DNA from: Isoetes taiwanensis
Lineage: Eukaryota > Streptophyta > Lycopodiopsida > Isoetales > Isoetaceae
DNA: 64,000 nt
Assembly (NCBI GenBank): GCA_021234155.1
Contig: JAJEKV010000033.1
Span: 8,298,635-8,362,634 of the forward strand
Reading direction: 5' to 3'
The notes under the pieces were generated by a model. That model worked only from the letters and a program-made list of their open reading frames with translations, was not told the origin of the DNA and did no database searches. Of this stretch, positions 49,401 to 60,858 are shown piece by piece. A program made the translations under genes and the position numbers. The first letter of the stretch is position 1, and each line of letters begins with the position of its first letter.

Positions 49401-49716
49401 CTCAGTAAATATTTAAAGTACAAATAATGCCAAAAGAAAACAAGAGTAGGTGATGGATATAGCAAACCAAAGTAGCTTCTTCCAAAAGCACATCAGTGGC
49501 CATAAATTATTAATCCTATTATTAGAGATTCCTCCAATAAACTATGCTTCCTTTAAGTAGCATTGTAATCAATGCTCCCATTTTGCATGCAACTAGTGTG
49601 CCACTGTGAAGACCAAGCATGCAACCATGCAACAAAATGGCTTCCAATTGTTGGCGCCTCTGCAAGTGCCAGTTCAATCACCTCTCTATCTGATCAAGCC
49701 TTATCATATAATGCCA

Positions 49717-49744
49717 CGGTTCTATTGCGACAGCAATAGAACCG
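49717..49744. repeat. Perfect 12-bp hairpin
   Basis: cggttctattgc, a gaca loop, then gcaatagaaccg. The stem is perfect and stands alone in otherwise unstructured DNA, about 320 bp upstream of the lone exon at 48.8-49.4 kb. Confidence 0.8.
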
Positions 49745-49950
49745 ACATTCCTTGGATGGGGACGTCCCTTTGTCACTCCTCCTATTTATTCAGCCTCTCT
49801 TCATTGTTCTATCATCGGCGTTCTCTTGAGCTAGATTTCCTTCTTCTCTATCCTATCAGTTTCCCTCACCCTCCCTCCCTTAATGGTTTTTTCATTTGAT
49901 CGTGTTTGTTATTTCTTTTTCCATGTCCTTTATATTTACATTCTTTATTT

Positions 49951-50270
49951 CCTCAGCGTGGCTTTGTAGCCTTTTGAGGCATACTTATTGGTTTACTCTT
50001 TCTTGGCATGGCACTAGTATTTTATTTATTCATTCATGTTTTCTCTCGGTGTGGCTTTGTAGCCTTTGAGTCAATATTTATTATTCATGTTTTCTCTCGG
50101 CATGGCGCTGTTGCCTCCGAGATCATATTTATTGTTTTTTTCTCGGCGTGGCGCTGTAGCCTCCGAGGCAGCACTAATCGGTTGTTTTTTCCCGCGATGG
50201 TCATTCCGCGGCCGGTTCCCGATTGGTCGGCTGTTGTTTCTTTCTCGGCGTGGCCCTGGAGCCTCCGAGT
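49951..50270. repeat. Tandem repeat with ctcgg...ccgag ends
   Basis: Five to six copies of a segment spelled tctcggcgtggcgctgtagc plus ctccgag in its best form, separated by 20-50 bp of T-rich spacer (ttattcatgttt). The ends ctcgg and ccgag are complementary. Copies become GC-richer from left to right. The open frames here are repeat translations. Confidence 0.8.
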
Positions 50271-50931
50271 CTTCTTGCCTATGGCATCTGACTCATTGAC
50301 GGGTTATTTTTTCTTTCAGCCTTGATTCTGCAGGATTGTTTAAGGCTTTGTGGTTGCCATAGTGCGTGGGGTCGTGCTTCAACTCTTTGCTTGGGTTTCC
50401 TCAAAAACCTAATTAGGCGTGGTTCTTCTTCCCGATGAGGAGCAGTCACCGTGTCTTCTCACCTTTGCATCGATCAAGTGACGGATTAAACATTTTTATG
50501 TTGTATTCTTCAGTTTCATCATGCTCTCGATGATTGTCTAGTTTCGGAGCATTTAAAGTTCATATTTCCAAGTTTATCTATCCCTAGTGAGGGATCCATT
50601 TGTACTCAATGTTTTACAAAGCTCAATGAGAACACCACTTCACTTCGGCCAGTATATGCCTATCATAGGACCCATTCTAGGAATACCAGTAATATCCGTG
50701 TCATCACTTGATAGAAATAGACATGTTACCGACAAAATATTCTAGATTAGAATGTACACAAGAGTAAAGTCTCTGTCCATGCCAAAGTCTCCAGCTTCTG
50801 TGTTGTTGGACTTTACAAAGACTTGAGCTTTTCTCATTACAGACATTTTGCAGCATAGATAATTGATGCTACTTCCGTCTTTCTCATCACCCATCTCATC
50901 ACCGAACTAATAGTAACTCGATCCTCACATT

Positions 50932-51085
50932 GGCAGAATTCTCTTGTTTATGTTTTAAGTCCGTGTGCTTGATCGGATTCCAACAAAAAGTAAATCTATT
51001 TGGCAAATGACAGAATTCTCTTGTTTATGTTTTAAGTCCGTGTGCTTGATCGGATTCCAACAAAAAGTAAATCTATTTGGCAAAT
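50932..51085. repeat. 77-bp two-copy tandem duplication
   Basis: The segment beginning cagaattctcttgtttatg and ending atttggcaaatga occurs twice head to tail with a 77-bp period and almost no differences, so it is recent. The short open frame at 51,042-51,281 begins inside it and shows no domain. Confidence 0.9.
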
Positions 51086-52102
51086 GACAGTACAAACAGG
51101 GCTTAAGTACATGACTCCAGCAAATGTAGAACTACACAAGTTCTATCTCTCAAACAAATTAGCCTGGGCAACCCGTAGTGCGCAACCACCTTGTTTTAGA
51201 CAAATAAGCAATTCGGGTATTCATCTAGAAGAAAACCTGACTGATGCCTTTTTGATCCCAAGTTCCGTATCCATGTTTTGATTGTGTAAAATATTATGAA
51301 TTCATGTCCTTTTGTTCCTTGTATACAAGACTAGAATGATGTCACTGCAAAAAAGAGAAATTAAATCCAAATGCATAAAGCACATAGGCTTGTTGGCGCT
51401 CAAATACCTAAGTATTACCTCTAATGAGCTTTTGCCTGTGATGATGACGCGCAAATATAAATTGACACTATCTCACATGCGACAGAGCCGAAGACAACAA
51501 TTTGGAAGGTTCTAGCCAGACGCTTATCTCATATCCAAAATATGAAACCTCTGATTAACTTCCGTGGAAAAATTGTGACAGAAAGTTACACTTAAAATTT
51601 ACCATCTATAACAACGTGATGCACGTAATTTTTATCAAGAGAGGTTGTAATTGCATGCAACTGCCCAATATTCTGAGATATCCATCTTGGTTCAATTTAA
51701 AGTTACTGTCCTGTTGCTGCCATTTCAGTAAGCATTTTTGCTAACTATCTTGGCATTTTATGGACTACCAGAAGCCATTTATTTGAGATGAGTAGACCAA
51801 ATGCTAACATCAGTTATATGGCACAAGAAGGCAAATATACAGTTCAGTCAAACAGCACAGTTTTGCTCCACAATATTAAGATTGAATAGCGAGCTGTAAC
51901 TTCTGATGGAAGACGCATTAGCAGCAATCCTACATAACGATTTGCTCTGTCTTTGCTGAATGGACTTGTAAATCTATACAAAATATAACTGCCGAAGATT
52001 TCAACTCCTTAATAGAGAACCCTTCAGAGAGACATATAGATTTGAGGTGAAAAAATTTGAGAAAGAAACACGATAGAGAACCCTCCAAGATGATACATAG
52101 AT
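51086..52102. other. Intergenic DNA downstream of the F-box gene
   Basis: A kilobase of AT-rich sequence on the 3' side of the minus-strand F-box gene. It presumably holds that gene's 3' untranslated region; no poly-A signal can be assigned with confidence and no other gene is seen. Confidence 0.5.
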
Positions 52103-53347
52103 TTAAGGTGAAAACAAAGTGGGAGATAGGAACATTACCGTTTCTTCTTTATGTAAATGGACAGGGAGGAAGCAAAGACCATATAGCATTTCAAATGGTT
52201 TCCAAAAACATCTTGCCAGGTCATATTCAAGCAACAGACTGGATTCCCTGGTGTCACTCTCATCGTCAAAGTCTTCCTCCGCTTTTGTAATAGCAATAAC
52301 AATGCTGTCATCTTTTCCCTGAAGAACCATTGGGTTCCACCTTTCTCGGAAATAGTCAAGAATCCAATCTGCTTTATTTGTTTGTCTCTCAACAAACTCA
52401 ATCATTGCTGCCATATCAAATGCAGTCATCAATGTCCACTTCAGAGCACCATTCGATGCACTTCCACTCCAAAGTTGAATTTCTGGCAGTGTTAGAGCAA
52501 GGGCAACTAATACCACTCTATTTCTGTTTTTCAACATGTATAATGAATAGTCTCTGTCCTCATCTAATGGAGAATCAAATGTCATCCAATTGAAGTGATT
52601 CTGCTCGTAATCATAAGTTGCCACTCGCATATTGTCTTGGCTGAAAAATACTTTAGAGGTACCAATAAGTTCATTGTGTGGGACGCCATCCCAATCCAAT
52701 GTTCCTCCCTTCCTCCATAAATTCTCCCTTGAATGGAACACCTCTGCATGAAATACATCTGCATCTGATTCTGGTCTTACAGCCAAAATCGTATAATCAC
52801 CTGATAACTTATCTACTATCATGTCTGTTGGAATAAAATCATCGGAAGGATTAGGTATAGTCTTCCATGAATTGATCAATGGATTTCCAACCTCATATTT
52901 ACGCTCATCTTGCATTTCAGAAATGCATACTAGTCCCCCATCAGTGACAAAAACAAGACCTGGATTATAAAAAACCAAGATTGCCGTTTTGCTAATATGA
53001 AAATGTTCAATGCTAGGATATATACGATCAGGCGCAAATATAGACTCCCATGAAGGGTCATACTCTGCATGATAAAATATATATTTTTGGGCCTGGCAAA
53101 GCCTGGAATGAAGCTTCTTAAAGTACTGAGAAAACAAAATTGTATCCCTCCAATTCTTGCATACTAGGCAAAACCTAACAAGATCCCTCACCTGTAGAAA
53201 CGCTAAGATGCGCATGCCAACCTCAGGGGGAAGCAGGTCCCATTCCATTATTGCAGGAACATGCTTGTGAATCCCCTTCAAGCGTTTGTACACCTGCCAT
53301 TTTGTAGGTTTAGGTCTTCTTTTGCCCTGTGATCGCTTCTCGTGCAT
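52103..53347 (-). CDS. F-box protein, single exon, 414 residues
   Basis: Intact intronless frame from ATG at 53,347 to the stop at 52,103. After a basic N-terminus (MHEKRSQGKRRPKPTKWQVY), an F-box spans about residues 35-78: WDLLPPEVGMRILAFLQVRD, then LVRFCLVCKNWRDTI, with the LP, the V..W and the spacing of the family. F-box proteins bind Skp1/ASK through this segment and select substrates for SCF ubiquitin ligases. The remaining 330 residues (for example HISKTAILVFYNPGLVFVTD, PIPNPSDDF-like turns, NRNRVVLVALALTLPEIQLW) look like the beta-propeller region of plant F-box/kelch proteins, without clear kelch repeats. No frame breaks despite abundant CAG/CTG codons, unlike the repeats nearby. 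The substrate is unknown. Confidence 0.9.
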   Translation of the reverse strand: MHEKRSQGKRRPKPTKWQVYKRLKGIHKHVPAIMEWDLLPPEVGMRILAFLQVRDLVRFCLVCKNWRDTILFSQYFKKLHSRLCQAQKYIFYHAEYDPSWESIFAPDRIYPSIEHFHISKTAILVFYNPGLVFVTDGGLVCISEMQDERKYEVGNPLINSWKTIPNPSDDFIPTDMIVDKLSGDYTILAVRPESDADVFHAEVFHSRENLWRKGGTLDWDGVPHNELIGTSKVFFSQDNMRVATYDYEQNHFNWMTFDSPLDEDRDYSLYMLKNRNRVVLVALALTLPEIQLWSGSASNGALKWTLMTAFDMAAMIEFVERQTNKADWILDYFRERWNPMVLQGKDDSIVIAITKAEEDFDDESDTRESSLLLEYDLARCFWKPFEMLYGLCFLPVHLHKEETVMFLSPTLFSP

Positions 53348-53468
53348 TTTCGAGTATGAACTAGGCTATGGAGGAAGAAGCAGCAGGTCACAATAAATCA
53401 ATGCATATATAGGGGTATGGGCGCCCCCTTTCGCGCACTTTTAAGGAACCTCACGTACCAAAATGTCA

Positions 53469-53510
53469 CGGACCGTTGGATCCTGTTCTTAAAACGGGCA
53501 ATCCAATGGG

Positions 53511-53540
<30 letters not shown>
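53469..53540. repeat. Imperfect inverted repeat ending in a 28-A run
   Basis: ccgttggatcctgttctt is followed by an imperfectly complementary aacgggcaatccaatgg and then 28 A residues (53,513-53,540). It lies about 120-190 bp upstream of the F-box start codon, so it may fall in that gene's promoter or 5' untranslated region. It could be the poly-A end of a small retroposed element on the plus strand. Confidence 0.5.
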
Positions 53541-53543
<3 letters not shown>

Positions 53544-53819
53544 AGCAGAAGTGCAGGGTTGGGAAGAAGGAGATGGATTTGAGTTGGTATTTTAATTGTA
53601 ATAATGCGAATTTCAGCGGCATGCTAAGAGAATATGTATTAATATATGAATCTTACATTGTGCATCCCTTATTGTGCTGCCATATGATATCATTTATAAA
53701 GAAATTTCTATGGATGTTCAATTGATTACCATGCTGAGAATTTGGATCTAGGGTTGTGTCTATTAGACAAAGAAAAAGTTAATAGCCTAGAAGACTGAGT
53801 CATATATATGCATCTTGCT

Positions 53820-54250
53820 CTATCCATCCTCCACGTCTACTTCTTTAGTTATATAATCCAGCGATTTCATGTCATTCTCACTAGTACATACAAGCCCCTT
53901 ATCTTTTAGCCCCTCTCCATTGGGCTTTAATTCGAATATAGAAGTGTAGATGAAGGTGAATAAGAAACATATTGACAAAATACAAGCATTAGCAACAAAA
54001 GGTATAGCCAAACTCGTCCAATTGAGTGATACATCTTCATTTGGTTGCATACCAGTTTTGTGATAGTGATATAAGCCAACAAGCCTTTCAACATTCTTTT
54101 GGTGGTGTACTGGTGGTAGTGGCTGTCATTTGCAGTTGCTTGTAGTGTGCGTGCTTCATGATGTTTGTTGAGTGTTATTTTTCTTCCAACCTCAACTATA
54201 CAAAGAGCGCATCTAAGTACGCCGCAAAAGAAGCAATAAAAGGAGAGCAT
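53820..54250 (-). pseudogene. Fragment resembling a membrane protein C-terminus
   Basis: The minus-strand frame 54,050-53,820 reads NWTSLAIPFVANACILSICF and continues hydrophobic (one or two membrane segments), followed by a hydrophilic tail ending VDVEDG and a stop. Upstream, another frame carries LKGLLAYITITK, which joins it after a 1-base shift. It looks like the last exon of a membrane protein, but I cannot name the family and no other exons are seen. Confidence 0.3.
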
Positions 54251-54309
54251 TTTGAAGATGGCCTTTTAGAACTTGAAATAATATATAAAAAGATGGTCCA
54301 TGTGCAACC

Positions 54310-55509
54310 AAGACAAGAACAAATCTATTGGCAAGACATTTCTCTTTTTTGATAACATATATATGTACAACAACAAATCATCATACTATTGCACAAGACA
54401 AGAACAAATATATTGGCAAGACATTTCTCTTTTTTGATAACATATATAAGAAATTTATCGCGGCGGCCAAGGCCGCCGCGAACATTTCACTTTCCTGACC
54501 TCGTGTATATAGAGGTGGGTGAATGATAAATGCTTATGTGAGTACTTAATTAAAGTATGAATCTGCATTTCAAGATGCTTATGTACTAAAATAGGGTACT
54601 AACAAAGTAAGGGTTGTCCTTCGAATGCTTTAGGCAAGTTAAAACAAATGAAGATTTTAATTTATGTAGCAACGTTGATGTTGTAAACATTCATCTTCAC
54701 TTGAATGCTTTCCCTTGAATCCGATTATAACTCAAGTTTCTTCTTCTTTTTCCTAATAGTTGTGTGCTTATAGTGGTGCGAGGAAAGCCACGATGGTAAC
54801 TCAAGTTTCTTCTTCTTTTTTCCTAATAGTTGTGTGCTTATAGTGGTGCGAGGAAAGCTACGATGGTGTACAGTCCAGGACGGTGTTTCCATTCAATATA
54901 TGTCTTGGTAATGGCCACATTTTAGGCAACGATTTTACCCCAATTCTTTAGATAGGTACAGACCACTACTAAGGGAAAAGGCCTTTATTTATTTCTTTAT
55001 TAATTATTTTAGTGTAACAATGATAAAGCAGCCACATGCAACTGCCTCTGAGACCGGTCTTTAAGGGCCAAGAGAAGATCTCCAGTTTTGTTGGTGCCAG
55101 ATTTAGGTAGCAACAAAGCACTCGGCGCCCGTCGACATTTATGGTGATCTTGAAAAAAGTGACCACAATTCATGTGAATGATATTTTATGAGATGAGAAA
55201 GTTAGATGCATGAAGACCATTTTCTTGGAATACCATATCATCTAGTGGAAAAAAAAAGGGAACACCATATTCTGAAAGACCTAGAAGAAGAAGGATATAA
55301 AAGACCATACATAATCTTCGAAAAAGGAAAGGAACTAAAAGGCCATAGATAATTTGTACAAAAATAAAGCAACAATAATAAACCTTCCTGTTTCTCATCC
55401 CTTTATGTAGCTTTTGTCCTGTTTGAACAGAGAGTACCCTCTTCTAACTTTTGTTACTTAAATCTTATGCAGCCTTTGTACTGTTTGAACAGAGAGTACC
55501 CTCTTCTAA
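54310..55509. repeat. Three two-copy tandem duplications
   Basis: 54,310-54,365 with 54,395-54,447 (aagacaagaacaaat ... gataacatatat, 85-bp period, second copy ending at the GC palindrome); 54,728-54,796 with 54,797-54,866 (69-70 bp, containing ctaatagttgtgtgc); and about 55,409-55,447 with 55,469-55,509 (tgtttgaacagagagtaccc). No genes are supported between 53.4 and 56.0 kb. Confidence 0.85.
54449..54489 (+). repeat. GC-rich palindrome, left copy
   Basis: cgcggcggcc (54,459-54,468), aa, ggccgccgcg (54,471-54,480): a perfect 10-bp stem, extended imperfectly by gaaatttat on the left and aacatttc on the right. The same sequence occurs in opposite orientation at 60,859-60,902. Confidence 0.9.
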
Positions 55510-56413
55510 TTGTTTACTTTTGTTGCCAAAAAAATCCTCTCAACAGATGCAAGCATAGAACAGTGGACAAACAATTCCTTGATATGTCTCTACTTTGAGC
55601 TTCCTAATCAATTTCCCAAGCTTTCTTCTTCAATCCAACCTGCCAAATGCTGTCGGTACAACACCTTTTTCTTTTCTGCTAGAAGCCAACTGTAGCCCTG
55701 TCTACTGGAAGAGCCTTTTCTTTTGTCCGCCTCTCGTCAACCCATTCGTTGGCGTATTTTCCTTCTTGTTTTCAATTTTTGCTTTAGTATATTGAATTGA
55801 GTTTTGCTTGAACATAAGAAATTCGATTGCATTTTGGATTTCCAGCTCCGGTGGGGTCTCTTCTATAACCTAGTACTTGAAGAAAAGACGTGAATCTACT
55901 ATTCTACCATCGGGTCATTTTTTATTGGTGGTGTACAAAAAAGCGAAATATCAGCACGTCGTAAGCACCTTATATGAACGCTGCTTTTTTTCGCGAGACG
56001 AGCCGTACGGGTGTAATGAAGTCTGGCGACGGGCGTAATGAAGTCTGGCGACGGTCATGATGAAGGGGGCTTACGAGCTCCGGAATGCGCGCCAAATGAT
56101 TTGGGGTCCGATTCCTCCCAAGCTTCCCAAATTTTTCGAAACTTCAAGCTCTTTGGCTCACGAAGAAAGGCGCCCTTTGAAGCTCTTTTTTCGCTCTTCA
56201 AGCTCTTTTTCGTTCCGTCTAATTCAAGTGATGGAGCCCAACTTCAAAACAGTAACAATGTTGAGTTTTTTCGCCTCGATTTATTACAGAGATTGAATTT
56301 AAAGCTTTTCCATTTTATTTGCGATTCTTCGGTTGCTAGAACAGAGCGTAAATTAAGCTACTTGCCGTGGTCCGCCGATTGGGAAAGAAGCCCAAGCGGT
56401 TGAAGCCCGGAAG

Positions 56414-58226
56414 ATGTTTCGGAAAATGAATGGTTCTGAGGTTTGGAAGTGTCCACTTGAATGTGGGAAAATGAAGATCAAGGATGTCCCGTGTTTGGGG
56501 GGCTGAATTGATGATTTGATTAACAAGGTATACCGGAAGAAGCCGGGTTAATCACGGTTCGAACTCAATTTGCAAGAGCTTTTCGCGATGGCAAAGCACA
56601 CCAACAAGGCTCTTGCAAACCCAAAGGAGTATTTAGTGAACTGGGCTTCTTTTGCTGCAGACTCGCACAAGGATTCCGTGAAGAAAAGGTCAAGGAAAAA
56701 CCCTGTCAATACTTTTGAGAAGAACATTCAGATTGTGATGGGCCGGGTAAGAAAGCTCAGGGAAATGAAGGGTGAGGCTGTGAACAGGCTAATCAAAGTT
56801 GAAGAAGAGGTGCTGAGGATGGAAGGCAGCCTGGCTGCTTCTGAAGTTGTGTGCAACAGATTAGCAGATTCTGTTGCAGAGAAATACAAATACAGATGTG
56901 ACTTGCAACGAGATTTTGATGATGATGCTGAATATCAGAAGACAGCTGCTATCTTGAAGACAGAGGAGGACTTGTTAAAGGGTCTTCTCCAATGGACTGT
57001 TGAGCATGGATAAGGGCAAGTACAACTCTTTGGTTGATGAGGTTTTTCACATGAAAACGAGACATAGCAGCATTTGATGTAAGTATTGAAAAGTGGCATT
57101 CAAAAGCAACTCAAATTTCTGTGCTACAGAATAATAAGAAATTTCAGGCCATCAACATCAACATGGGTATTTATAACTTTCCTCTATCTTCTACTTCTGA
57201 AGCTTGTGTCTTGTGTGGCCTTGATTTTAGTGATGAATACACCATGCATGTTCAATTTGAAGTGCGACCATAAGTGGCACTTAGCTTGCTTTTCGTCTGT
57301 GCTGGATAGCATGCAGTGTTTAGGTGCAGGTTGTGATGAATCAGTGCCTTATGCACTTTTGGTTGAGCTTGGGCTTATGAGTGATCAGACAAGTGCTCAT
57401 GAGGATGATGCTAGCCATGATGAGGAAGAGTCTGGGGAAGAAACAGAAACTGATGAACCCAAGAGTGGTAAGATCCAAAAAGAAAAATTTGTAATTGATG
57501 AAGAAGGTAGCACTCTGGACATGACAAAGTGCCTCGTGAGGACAATGAAGAAACGCATGACGAGGAGTGCAAGAAAGAAAATACTTGAGAGTAAGTTTGT
57601 GCTTATTGACTTTGTGCTTATTGAGTCTTTGGATTCTAATTGACTATGACAGATGATGAGATGAAGCTAAGCGAGCCCAAAGTCTCCCAAACATGTAGTA
57701 AATAAAGGTGAGTGTTTTCATATTGTGATGCTATTATTGTCTCATATTATGTTGATGTTTGTTCTTCTTCAGCTGTGAAAGACATCAACATGCAATTCTT
57801 AATGGATGGACTATGTGCTGATGAAGGTGAAGAAGCTTTTGGCAGTCCACTCAGTAGCAAATCCAAAGGTATTGTATGTTTGACCTTCATTACTTAGATA
57901 GTTAAGCTGCTGACTTTAAATCTTTCTCTTTAAAGTTGTTTCAGTAGCAACAGACCTTAAGGAGCCAACAATTATGCCAAGAAACCTGATGAAGGATTTG
58001 CCTGGTGCTGATGTTCATGTTGCTGATGTTCATGATGGAGCTGATGTTCATGATCTTTGGGGTTTGAAATGTTGAACATTGGTAAGTCCACGAGAACATG
58101 TGGTTCTTTGGTTGTTTGATTATGTTTTCTCGATGTGTTTCCTTTTTATATCGGTTAAAAGCAACGACATTGTCCAAAAAGGAAGATGTTATTTCTTCTC
58201 TAGACAATGAGGAGGAAAATGGGTGA
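56414..58226 (+). pseudogene. Coiled-coil and RING-like zinc-finger gene, interrupted
   Basis: Possible exons: 56,414-57,166, 57,203-57,590, 57,653-57,707, 57,773-57,868, 57,945-58,081 and 58,162-58,226 (TGA), most with GT-AG borders. The N-terminus reads MFRKMNGSEVWKCPLECGKM, then TGA (56,504) and TAA (56,549) in frame. Then comes an open helical stretch: a charged segment with RKNPVNTFEKNIQIVMGRVR, a probable coiled coil to about 57,000, and a shift near 57,010. Exon 2 gives ACVLCGLDFSDEYTM, a 1-base shift, then CDHKWHLACFSSVLDSMQCL and GAGC: paired cysteines and histidines in RING-like order. An acidic tail and ADVHVADVHDGADVHD follow. The function could be an E3 ligase or chromatin reader, but this is inference. 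Whether the breaks are real or sequence errors is open. Confidence 0.6.
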
Positions 58227-58584
58227 CTCTTTGCAGAGGCATATATCTTTGCAAAAGGTTTAAAAAGAAAAAAATTAAGTTGTATCTTCTGACTGTGGGA
58301 ACTTCTAATCTTCTAATATGCTATCATACCTATGAAGTGATTTAAGTTATTGAAGATGGGATGCAATTTTGTCTGCTAAGCATCCTCCAATTTTGTACTT
58401 GGTTCAATTTTGTATACGGGTTACTGAATCAATATATTTATATATCCACCTTGTTGATGTTATGTGAGATCATTGATGTTATGGCTGAAAATTAAATTTA
58501 AGATCATTGGATCGATTCTGATACCATTGAATTTCCACCATTGAAGTGGATAATCATAGACTTAGATGACCATTAGATTTAGAT

Positions 58585-58820
58585 AAGCATAGAATTAACC
58601 AAACCCATTTGCATTAACCAATGGTTTTATTTTGATTAACCAATGATATTAACCAATAGTTTTATTTTGATTAACCAATGATATTAACTCATTTGCATTA
58701 ACCATTTGCATTAACCAATGGTTTTATTAACCAATGGTTTGCACCCATTTACATTAACCAATGGTTTGCACCCATTTACATTAACCAATGGTTTGAACCC
58801 ATTTGCATTAACCAATGGTT
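58585..58820. repeat. Tandem array of ttaaccaatggtt units
   Basis: About ten copies of attaaccaatggtttt or near variants, alternating with gcacccatttac or tattttgattaaccaatgat. aacca-a-tggtt is itself palindromic. Located just downstream of the RING-like gene. Confidence 0.85.
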
Positions 58821-58829
58821 TTATTTTGT

Positions 58830-60850
58830 TCTTGGCATTTACAAGTTTAAATTGTCAATGAAATTGTTGGAATGAAATTGTCAATTGTATGGTTTTTCTT
58901 AACATATATAATTATTAGGGGGAAGATGCATTTGGCATATTCGGTTGATTCCTGCCACGTATTTCCGGAGGGAAAAAATAGAGAAACAAGAAAAAATGCC
59001 GTAAAAAATGAAATCGGAAAAAAAAATGCTGGGATGTGTCGTTCGAAATGCTTTGTGGAGCAATGCCGAAATGCTTTGTGGAGAGCAATGCCGAAATGCT
59101 TTGTGGAGAAATGTTCGAAATGCCGAATGCTTTGTGGAAAATCCCCCTTCAAGCTCTGGATTTGGGGGCAACAAATGCTCCTGCTCTATATCCGGATCAA
59201 ATATTGAAAGACAGGAGCCATTGGCAGAGATTTTGATCGCTGGCGCTGGATTCGAGGGCAGGGAGATGCGGATTTAATGGCAGATCGCCATGCCCGATTT
59301 ATGCAAGCAGCAGATCCGACGTTCGGCCATGAAATTTTTGGCAACAGATTGTGGAGCACTAGATCTGTGGAGCTCGATTTCCATTGTGTAAGAATGAAGA
59401 ATTAGTCTAGGATGCATAAGCGCTTTTATAATGCATTCCGTAATGTCGAGGAAGTCGTCCCTAATCTGCCTGGGTCGTATGCAATGCCGGCCCCGATTTT
59501 AGTCCATCTTCCTTTCTATCCTATTCTTATCTATCTATTCTATTTTAGGGCACGGTATTTCCTTGGCTAAAATTTAACTGCTTGCTACTTTCAAACTTTT
59601 TCAACAACCCGCGTAAATATTGGACTACTTACTTACTATTCCATCATGGACTAAACTTTTTGAACCATCCGTGTCAATATCGACATGGTCACGTTTACAT
59701 CAGCCTTAAATTACAAAAAAATTCGTTGTAAGAACTTTCCAACAAGTCCAAGATGTTGACACGTGTCCCCTTGAAGGGTTGGCAAAAACTTGGCTCAGAT
59801 GGTCCCATGAGCCGATCTACCATTGAATATGATTATTTGTGGTAGCTACACTACTGTAGATTATTGAGGGCCCTTTTTTTTTAAGCCTTTTTATTATTTT
59901 CACATGTTCCAAATTCATCCATGGGTGTTTTACAAAAATGACTATTGAACTAGGGAAGAACGCTTTGAGAACCTCACCACATAGTAAACTAAGGGATTCA
60001 GCAGCAGAGGGCATGTGCTGGACACCGAAGGGAATTAATGCTATTGACTTATAAACCCTGAGTCCTTCGCTTCCATTCTATAAAACACCAATAGCTCAGA
60101 TCAAGTTCAAATGCTCAAGTGCAAGTTCAAGTAAAGCTCAGGCTCAAGCTTAGCTATGGTGTCCATGCAAGTTCCTGCGGCTATGGTATTGCTGCTGGCC
60201 ATGGCTGTGCAAACTGCATATGTTTGACTGCCCTCTAAAGTGCAACTTCAACTGCAGAACTTGCAAAAGCAAGTGTGGTCACATATTACGCAACCTCCTT
60301 ATGTTAGCTCATTCTAACCTTACTGAGTGAAGGTAAGGCATATCAACAAAACTAGGTTACAAAAGTAAGACAATTCTTTCAAGCAAACCCAAATGTTAAT
60401 ACACTCCAAGACTTTAAAATGCATCTAAAATACATAGGTACTGCTTGATGTTAGTCAGTTGACCTGTATGCTTAGGTAAATGTTTAGCTATACTGAGTTG
60501 ATGCCTAAGATGTTAAATGTGATGTTTAATGTATTGTGAACACGTGAACCTTCAATAACAAAAGGTAATGATCAACGATGTTAAAGTAAAAGACTAAACT
60601 AAATAAATATTGTACTGCATAATTTCTAAATAAAGGTGAGAACTGCACAAGTTTTGAACGAAAGATGTTCGCGTTCTTATAATAATTTGTATGTTAATCC
60701 ATGGTAGTCGATTATAGCACCTATCTATCATATGGGCGCAAAACTGATGGCAATTGTGCAGGTTCGACTCCTGCATGTTCTTTCGCATCCCAAGAATGTC
60801 CAGAATTGAGAACTATTTGACTTCGCACAAAACTTCTTTTTGCAGCAGGT
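58830..60850. other. Intergenic DNA with a short minisatellite
   Basis: No gene is supported. At 59,035-59,145 there are four copies of gaaatgctttgtgga with agcaatgcc spacers; the open frames on both strands across it are repeat translations. Near 60,758-60,775 gcaggttcgactcctgc resembles a tRNA T-arm, but the rest of a tRNA cannot be folded. Confidence 0.5.
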
Positions 60851-60858
60851 TGGAGGAG

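Noticed and set aside
56038-56403. 121-codon plus-strand ORF before the RING-like gene
   Set aside because: It overlaps another open frame (56,057-56,296), contains a small tandem duplication at its start, has no domain, and is more likely promoter or 5' untranslated DNA.
59035-59145. Overlapping plus- and minus-strand ORFs with repeated ALW/FVE or KAFRH units
   Set aside because: A short minisatellite translated in several frames; no gene context.
60720-60790. Possible tRNA gene at the gcaggttcgactcctgc T-arm
   Set aside because: No matching 5' acceptor strand, D-arm or anticodon stem can be folded upstream; only the T-arm/B-box part is convincing.
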